A stretch of DNA of 64,000 bases from Blautia sp. An249 (lineage in GTDB: Bacteria; Bacillota; Clostridia; Lachnospirales; Lachnospiraceae). Made by a program: the position numbers and the translations under genes. The stretch is from contig NZ_NFJL01000018.1 in the NCBI RefSeq assembly GCF_002159835.1, forward strand, positions 1-64,000, written 5' to 3'. Below are positions 59,330-64,000 of the stretch, one piece after another (the first letter of the stretch is position 1; every line of letters begins with the position of its first letter). Under the pieces are notes generated by a model. The model had not been told where the DNA came from, did no database searches, and was given only the letters and a program-made list of their open reading frames with translations.

Positions 59330-60172
59330 TTATTCTGCTGTTGCTTCGTAGAATTCCTCTAACAAGGCTTTTCGTATTTTCTCCATCAGTTCCGGCTGCT
59401 TTCCGCCCACCGGTTTTCCGTCTACTTCACAGGCGTGAAGACAGAGATTGCTGGAGCTGGTAACGATAACCTCTTCTGCATTCATAAGCTCATCCAGTGT
59501 GTATGGCGTTTCACTTACTGGAATCTCCAGCTTCTTGCACATACGAATCAGATGGGCTCTGGCGATACCCGGCAGAATCAGGTTATCTGTGGGAGCTGTA
59601 TACAGCATTCCGTCCTTAATAATATGCACGTTGCTGTGGGCACACTCGGTAACTCTGCCGCCGGCTCTGTAGAATACCGTTTCCTGACATCCCTTTTCTT
59701 TGGCTTTCTGCGCTGCCATTACGGAAGGAATCAGATTCAGTGTCTTAATATTACAGTGGAAAAAGCGGGTGTCTTCTGCAGTAGTCAGTTTGATGGGGGT
59801 TGTTCCGTCTGAAATTTCCGCAGGTTTTAACATAATCCACAGATTTCCCGGTCCTTCTGTAAATTCATGATTACGGATTCCGGTTCCTCTGGTCACCTGA
59901 TAATACACGAATAAATTTCCGGTATCCATCTTGTTAACCATTTCCTGAAGAAGCTCTTTTAATTCTGCTTTGGTAACAGGCATTTTAATCTTCAGCAGCC
60001 CTGCGCTGTTAAAGAAACGGTCAATGTGTTCGTCAATTGCAAAAATTTTATAATTTCTGGCAGGGCCGGCATCGTAAACACCATCTCCGAACCAGTGTAC
60101 CCGGTCGTTCATGGGAATGCTCATTTCATCCAGTTCCCCGTATTTTCCATTATAATACCCTAATGTTTTCAT
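59330..60172 (-). CDS. dat: D-amino-acid aminotransferase (class IV)
   Basis: The 280-residue PLP enzyme of fold type IV has the conserved GDGVYDAGPARNYKIFAIDEHIDRFFNSAGLL-like N-terminal region (about 29-60), VTRGTGIRNHEF (about 95), the PLP lysine in CNIKTLNLIPSVMAAQKAKE (about 143) and the ECAHSNVHII phosphate-binding segment (about 176). It moves amino groups between D-Ala, D-Glu and their keto acids. As first gene of the locus with 5-oxoprolinase and alanine racemase it could balance D-Ala and D-Glu pools. The ATG at 60172 follows GGAGG. Confidence 0.88.
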   Translation of the reverse strand: MKTLGYYNGKYGELDEMSIPMNDRVHWFGDGVYDAGPARNYKIFAIDEHIDRFFNSAGLLKIKMPVTKAELKELLQEMVNKMDTGNLFVYYQVTRGTGIRNHEFTEGPGNLWIMLKPAEISDGTTPIKLTTAEDTRFFHCNIKTLNLIPSVMAAQKAKEKGCQETVFYRAGGRVTECAHSNVHIIKDGMLYTAPTDNLILPGIARAHLIRMCKKLEIPVSETPYTLDELMNAEEVIVTSSSNLCLHACEVDGKPVGGKQPELMEKIRKALLEEFYEATAE

Positions 60173-60215
60173 AACTCTCTTCCTCCGTTTGCTTTTTTGT
60201 TCTCCTGTCATACAG

Positions 60216-60270
60216 AAAGCCAAAACATACAAAGGTATCGCTCTTTCGACTCCCTTGTCGTTTTGGCTTT
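60216..60270 (-). promoter_or_regulatory. Hairpin leader of the dat-pxp-alr operon
   Basis: An 11-bp perfect stem (AAAGCCAAAAC at 60216-60226 with GTTTTGGCTTT at 60260-60270) in the 5' untranslated region, with an inner CGAC/GTCG pairing. It ends about 43 nt before the dat start. It could attenuate transcription or bind a regulator. I do not recognise a known riboswitch class. Confidence 0.5.
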
Positions 60271-60280
60271 TGATATTTTT

Positions 60281-60309
60281 ATTTTATCCACTTCGCATTT
60301 TTTTGTCAA
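60281..60309 (-). promoter_or_regulatory. Promoter of the dat-pxpBC-DUF1445-pxpA-alr operon
   Basis: Minus-strand TTGACA (60304-60309), 17 bp, TAAAAT (60281-60286). Confidence 0.65.
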
Positions 60310-60391
60310 TAACCTGATGGACTTTCATACTTTTTAGGAAGGCTTGCGCTATTTTTCGTTATTTTTGCGAATAATCGAAATATATCCAAAA

Positions 60392-63052
60392 TCATTCCGT
60401 TTCCCGTAACCGCTCTACAATGGTAGTGGCGGCCACTGAGCGGTAGATTGCCAGCGGAACCAGGATTCCCAGAAGGATGAAAATCGGCAGCAGCAGCAAA
60501 ATCGGCAATACAGTAAAATGATAGGTAAAGAACCAGAAGATAGTTCCGGCTGCCATACCGGCCATCGGCCCCAGAACAACCGCCAGCGCCAGAGACAGGA
60601 CGCAGGCAGTCAGTGAATAACTTAATCCCTCATACATCAGCATGGTTTTCAGTTGTTTTCCTGTCATACCGACGGACTGCAGCATAGCGAATTCCCGTTT
60701 CCTGGTAATGATTCCCGTCAGGATCGCATTGAAGAAGTTCAGTACCCCTACCAGTCCTATAATGAAGCTCAGCGCTCCTCCCAGAAGAAGGAACATGGAA
60801 CGCATACTTTCAAATTCTGCCACATAGGTCTCTCTGCTCTCGTAGTCAAACTGAGGATTCTGATTTTCTGTGTACCCGGCAAGAAAAGATTCCATTTCAG
60901 AATTGGATTCTTCCGTGGTATCAAAGGCATAATACATGACCGCATCTGTGCCGGTGTCCTGAAGAAAGGTCTGATCATTCAGGATAAACTCATCCCGGCC
61001 GTAATAGCGATAACTGAGAGAGGCTGGTACCGTTACCAGTGCGGCAACCGTATAGTTCACATCTTTATAAACCTTGGCCCGTGCGGAATAGGAAGGTACC
61101 GTATCCAGGTCAATTTCTTCCGGGTACACCTCTCCGGTTGTGGGATTAAAGTACTCATATTCCTCCACATACCGCAAAGTAACCGTATCCCCTACTTTCG
61201 CCCAGTGACTGTTCCTGTGGGGTTCTCCATAATCATCTTCCGAAAGAACAGCGGCAAGATACCTGCTGCCGGGTTCTTCCACTTTAGAGAGATCTCCTTC
61301 CACAACTTTCAGTTTTTCCAGAACGAAAGGCTCCATTCCATAAAGCTGAGCGCTTTCCGCCAGAAGGCCGTCCTCTGACTTTTCCATCCAACGGATATTA
61401 TTATCTATCTCTTCCTCGCCAAGCCACATACGGTTGGCCTGACGGTAGTAGTCCTCCGTAATAAATTCCTGTACCGGGGAAGTTTTTCCATACACTTTTC
61501 CGCCCTCTGTGATTCCTCCCTTGGCCTTCACTTCCTCAATCACTTCCCGGGGCAGAGCCGTATCGGTGCCAAAATCCCCGCCCGTCTGAAAATATGCGGC
61601 ATCCGCCAGGATGAAATCAGCGACTGCCTTGTCCTGCAGGTATTTATCCATGTCAAATCCACCGGTAAACGTAACGGTAAGATTTAACAGAACCACTGCC
61701 AGAGACAGGGAAATGACAGTGACTGCTGTTTTTCCCCGGCTGCGGCCCAGATTTGCCCGTGCCATGGAAACCAGGGACAGGGCCTGGGACGACTTTCTGG
61801 CTTTTTGTTTTATGTTTTTTCCTTCTGTATAGCGCACGGCCTCCACCGGGGAAACCTTTGCCGCCAGTCTGCCCGGCCGGCGGCAGGACAACAGGACTGT
61901 CAGCACGGAAAACACAGCCGCGCCGATAAAAATCACAGGATTTAAAGAAACAACACTGACGATTCCGTCAAGCTGCGAGATGATGTAAGGAGTTAAAACA
62001 CTCCCCACCAGCCATCCCCCCAGAAGTCCCAGCGGAATGCCAAACAGACTAAGCAGCAGCGCCTGATAACGAATCAGCCGTTTTAACTGCCGGGGCGTTG
62101 TACCGATGGTCTTCAGCAGTCCATAGAACCGAATATCATTGGCCACTGAAATCTGGAACACATTATAAATAATCAGGTATCCGGTAAGAATAATCAGCAG
62201 CAGAATACAGACAACTGTCAGCACCGTAAGAGGATCCATATTTTCTACAAACTGCGCCCCGCTGTATCCCCAGTTTACACCTGTGGAAATGTAATTGTCC
62301 CCTTCGGTACGGCTTGTATCCTGGTAGTTGTGATTTGCCAGTACCTGCTGTACATCACGCTCAATATGCAGAGAATTTCTGAACATTACATCCAGATTCC
62401 AGCTTCCCGTCATGCCGTCTTTTGCCTGTCCGGGAATAAGGCCCGTTTCCTCAAAGATGGCCTCTGCCCGGCTCAGGGGGATTAAAACATGGTTTGCCAC
62501 AATGGCTTCATCGTATTCCCACCAGCCGCTCAGGGTAAAGGTCTGGGTGGTTGTCTCTCCGTCCACCGGAAAGGTCAGGGTAAATTCGGTTCCCAGTTTG
62601 GGAGTTACTCCCAGCAACTCCAGGATCCTTGTATCTGTGGCGGCTTCGTTAGTTCCTTCTTCCGGCAGGCGTCCCTGAATGGGATCGCAGTACATCCAAT
62701 GAGCCTGTGTGGGATCGGAATATCCCACTTCCACATGAGATTTGTTAAAAGGCTCCTCAGAAGGCATACCCACGAACCGGCGCATCCCCCATTCCCGAAT
62801 CAGCGGGTCTGCTTTCAGCTCTTCAAACTGATCTTCCGTCAGATATTTAAAACTTGCATGGCTCCAGCCTCCGCACTGGCGGAAATTAGACTGCTGAAGT
62901 CCGTCATTGATAGAAAGAACGATGGTAAACAGGGACGTAAACAGCAGTGTGGTCAAAGCGATAGCAAAGACCGCAATCAGATTTCTGATTTTTGCCGCTT
63001 TCAGCTGCCTGAAGCTTATCTTTCGGATACAGCGCTTATTTTTTACTTTCAT
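60392..63052 (-). CDS. FtsX/MacB-type ABC transporter permease
   Basis: The 886-residue protein has an N-terminal membrane helix (about 22-48), a large extracytoplasmic domain (about 50-260), an FtsX-like three-helix block (about 270-390), another helix and external domain (about 445-720), and a final FtsX block (about 760-880). Two FtsX domains in one chain with large extracellular parts fit peptide-antibiotic or lipoprotein-type exporters and mechanotransmission permeases. Its gene overlaps the ATPase gene by 4 bp. A sensor kinase gene lies just upstream, so antimicrobial peptide sensing or resistance is likely. Confidence 0.85.
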   Translation of the reverse strand: MKVKNKRCIRKISFRQLKAAKIRNLIAVFAIALTTLLFTSLFTIVLSINDGLQQSNFRQCGGWSHASFKYLTEDQFEELKADPLIREWGMRRFVGMPSEEPFNKSHVEVGYSDPTQAHWMYCDPIQGRLPEEGTNEAATDTRILELLGVTPKLGTEFTLTFPVDGETTTQTFTLSGWWEYDEAIVANHVLIPLSRAEAIFEETGLIPGQAKDGMTGSWNLDVMFRNSLHIERDVQQVLANHNYQDTSRTEGDNYISTGVNWGYSGAQFVENMDPLTVLTVVCILLLIILTGYLIIYNVFQISVANDIRFYGLLKTIGTTPRQLKRLIRYQALLLSLFGIPLGLLGGWLVGSVLTPYIISQLDGIVSVVSLNPVIFIGAAVFSVLTVLLSCRRPGRLAAKVSPVEAVRYTEGKNIKQKARKSSQALSLVSMARANLGRSRGKTAVTVISLSLAVVLLNLTVTFTGGFDMDKYLQDKAVADFILADAAYFQTGGDFGTDTALPREVIEEVKAKGGITEGGKVYGKTSPVQEFITEDYYRQANRMWLGEEEIDNNIRWMEKSEDGLLAESAQLYGMEPFVLEKLKVVEGDLSKVEEPGSRYLAAVLSEDDYGEPHRNSHWAKVGDTVTLRYVEEYEYFNPTTGEVYPEEIDLDTVPSYSARAKVYKDVNYTVAALVTVPASLSYRYYGRDEFILNDQTFLQDTGTDAVMYYAFDTTEESNSEMESFLAGYTENQNPQFDYESRETYVAEFESMRSMFLLLGGALSFIIGLVGVLNFFNAILTGIITRKREFAMLQSVGMTGKQLKTMLMYEGLSYSLTACVLSLALAVVLGPMAGMAAGTIFWFFTYHFTVLPILLLLPIFILLGILVPLAIYRSVAATTIVERLRETE

Positions 63053-63735
63053 ATCTGCCCTCCCTGCTGATGCTCCACAATCTTGCCGTCCTCAATGCGG
63101 ATGATCCTGTCTGCAAGCTGGGCGATCTCTTCATTGTGGGTAATCATTACAATGGTCTGGGTATATTTCTGACTGGTGACTTTCAAAAGTCCCAATACAT
63201 CCTGGCTGGTCCTGGAATCCAGATTTCCGGTGGGCTCGTCTGCAAGGATAATGGCCGGTTTGCTGGCCAGCGCCCGGGCTATGGCCACTCTCTGCTGCTG
63301 TCCGCCGGAAAGATTGTTGGGAAGGTTTTCCAGTTTGCTTCCAAGCCCCAGCGTCTCAACAATACTGTCAATGTAAGATGCATCCGGCGTATGCCCGTCA
63401 AGCTGGATGGGAAGGACGATGTTTTCATAGACATTCAGAACAGGAACCAGATTGTAATTCTGGAACACAAAGCCGATTTTCCGCCGCCGGAAAATCGTCA
63501 GAGCTTCGTCTTTTAATGAGAAGATTTTCTTCCCGTCCACAGTAACGCTTCCCGACGTAGGCCGATCCAGCCCGCCCAGCATATGCAGCAGGGTGGATTT
63601 ACCGGAACCGGAAGTTCCCACAACCGCTACGAATTCACCTTTTTCCACGGAAAAGTTCACGCCGTCCAATGCGTGCACCGCATTCTCGCCGGAACCATAC
63701 ACCTTTTTCAGATCCTCTGCCTGTAAAATATTCAT
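63049..63735 (-). CDS. ABC transporter ATP-binding protein (MacB/LolD type)
   Basis: The 228-residue ATPase has Walker [11 protein letters not shown] (about 38-47), the signature [16 protein letters not shown] (about 142-157), Walker [14 protein letters not shown] and the H-loop MITHN. The length and motifs match the MacB/LolD/BceA group that partners FtsX-type permeases. It energises the permease encoded directly downstream. AGGAGG precedes the ATG. Confidence 0.94.
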   Translation of the reverse strand: MNILQAEDLKKVYGSGENAVHALDGVNFSVEKGEFVAVVGTSGSGKSTLLHMLGGLDRPTSGSVTVDGKKIFSLKDEALTIFRRRKIGFVFQNYNLVPVLNVYENIVLPIQLDGHTPDASYIDSIVETLGLGSKLENLPNNLSGGQQQRVAIARALASKPAIILADEPTGNLDSRTSQDVLGLLKVTSQKYTQTIVMITHNEEIAQLADRIIRIEDGKIVEHQQGGQI

Positions 63736-63815
63736 ACGTTAATACCTCCTGTTACGTAATTTCTTACATACAGATTATCTCACATAATTCTTTCCACAAT
63801 CTTTCAGGAAGCTTC

Positions 63816-64000
63816 TCAATTCTGACAGTTTTGTAAGAATCCCTCCTGCCTCGGCAAAAACACGGAGAATGAGGAACCTTTCCCAGGCTGCGAAGCCACC
63901 TTCATATAGCCGCCCTGACCGGAAATGATTTCCCGGGCCAGATAGAGGCCGATTCCCACGCCCTCTTCTTCCCGCACCGTTTCCGACCGGTAAAACCGGG
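63816..64000 (-). CDS. Sensor histidine kinase, C-terminal fragment (runs off the right edge)
   Basis: The last 61 codons of a minus-strand gene are present. The translation includes GVGIGLYLAREIISGQGG and GSSFSVFLP, the G2 box and final strand of a HATPase_c ATP-binding domain. The stop is TGA at 63816-63818. The gene lies 80 bp upstream of the ABC transporter in the same direction, a typical arrangement of BceRS/BceAB-like modules in which the kinase senses peptide antibiotics together with the transporter. The start and the partner response regulator lie outside the window. Confidence 0.88.
   Translation of the reverse strand, partial: RFYRSETVREEEGVGIGLYLAREIISGQGGYMKVASQPGKGSSFSVFLPRQEGFLQNCQN

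Noticed and set aside
1..64000. CRISPR arrays, insertion sequences, prophage genes
   Set aside because: No regularly spaced repeats, transposases, integrases or phage structural genes were seen.

Overview
The window looks like a chromosomal segment of a low-to-mid GC, anaerobic, spore-forming Firmicute, most likely Lachnospiraceae (Clostridium cluster XIVa). The evidence is a YyaC-type spore protease and SpoVG, a long Bacillus-type SRP RNA, paired GlgC/GlgD, a split transketolase, sigma-A-like promoters (TTGACA/TTGAAA, 17 bp, TATAAT) and AGGAGG ribosome sites. Genus is not resolved. Most genes, and probably an rRNA operon off the left edge, read leftward, so the minus strand is probably the leading strand (inference).

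Layout: 1-325 holds an rRNA promoter and leader pointing off the left edge. 325-3588 has CvpA, a DUF5711-like protein and a LysM protein with a degenerate JAMM domain. 3746-11645 is housekeeping: yyaC, split transketolase and transaldolase, pfkA-dnaX-ybaB-recR, SRP RNA and tadA, followed by tRNA-Pro(CGG). 11988-17275 contains several poorly known surface or regulatory proteins. 17344-20063 is glgC-glgD-spoVG. 20387-25305 is a plus-strand island: murC, a DnaA-box cluster, a DnaD-like protein, a DnaC/DnaI-like loader and a long PRPP synthetase. 25367-30012 is a YhaO/YhaN-like pair with a Fic protein, then asnS. 30159-36944 has two large extracytoplasmic proteins and a methyltransferase. 37052-42211 is a cell-wall operon (aminotransferase, L,D-transpeptidase, ddl, murF). 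42391-48819 has a methyltransferase, a catalase-like protein without visible active-site residues, a PadR/DUF1700/DUF4097 operon and an FHA-ABC exporter. 48962-51128 is a divergent alanine/glycine symporter and Lrp pair.

The most interesting region is 51195-60172. One operon encodes a DUF4392 (D-glutamate cyclase C-terminal type) protein, a MurL-like UDP-MurNAc-L-Ala-L-Glu epimerase and a MurD-type ligase. Just upstream on the same strand, a second operon encodes a D-amino-acid aminotransferase, 5-oxoprolinase subunits B and C, a DUF1445 (D-glutamate cyclase family) protein, 5-oxoprolinase subunit A and alanine racemase. Read together these form a candidate D-glutamate economy module: D-Glu made on the peptidoglycan precursor, with free D-Glu removed through cyclisation to 5-oxoproline or transamination. 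This is inference from families and gene order.

The right edge carries an FtsX/MacB-like ABC transporter next to the tail of a sensor histidine kinase, an arrangement typical of peptide-antibiotic sensing and resistance modules.
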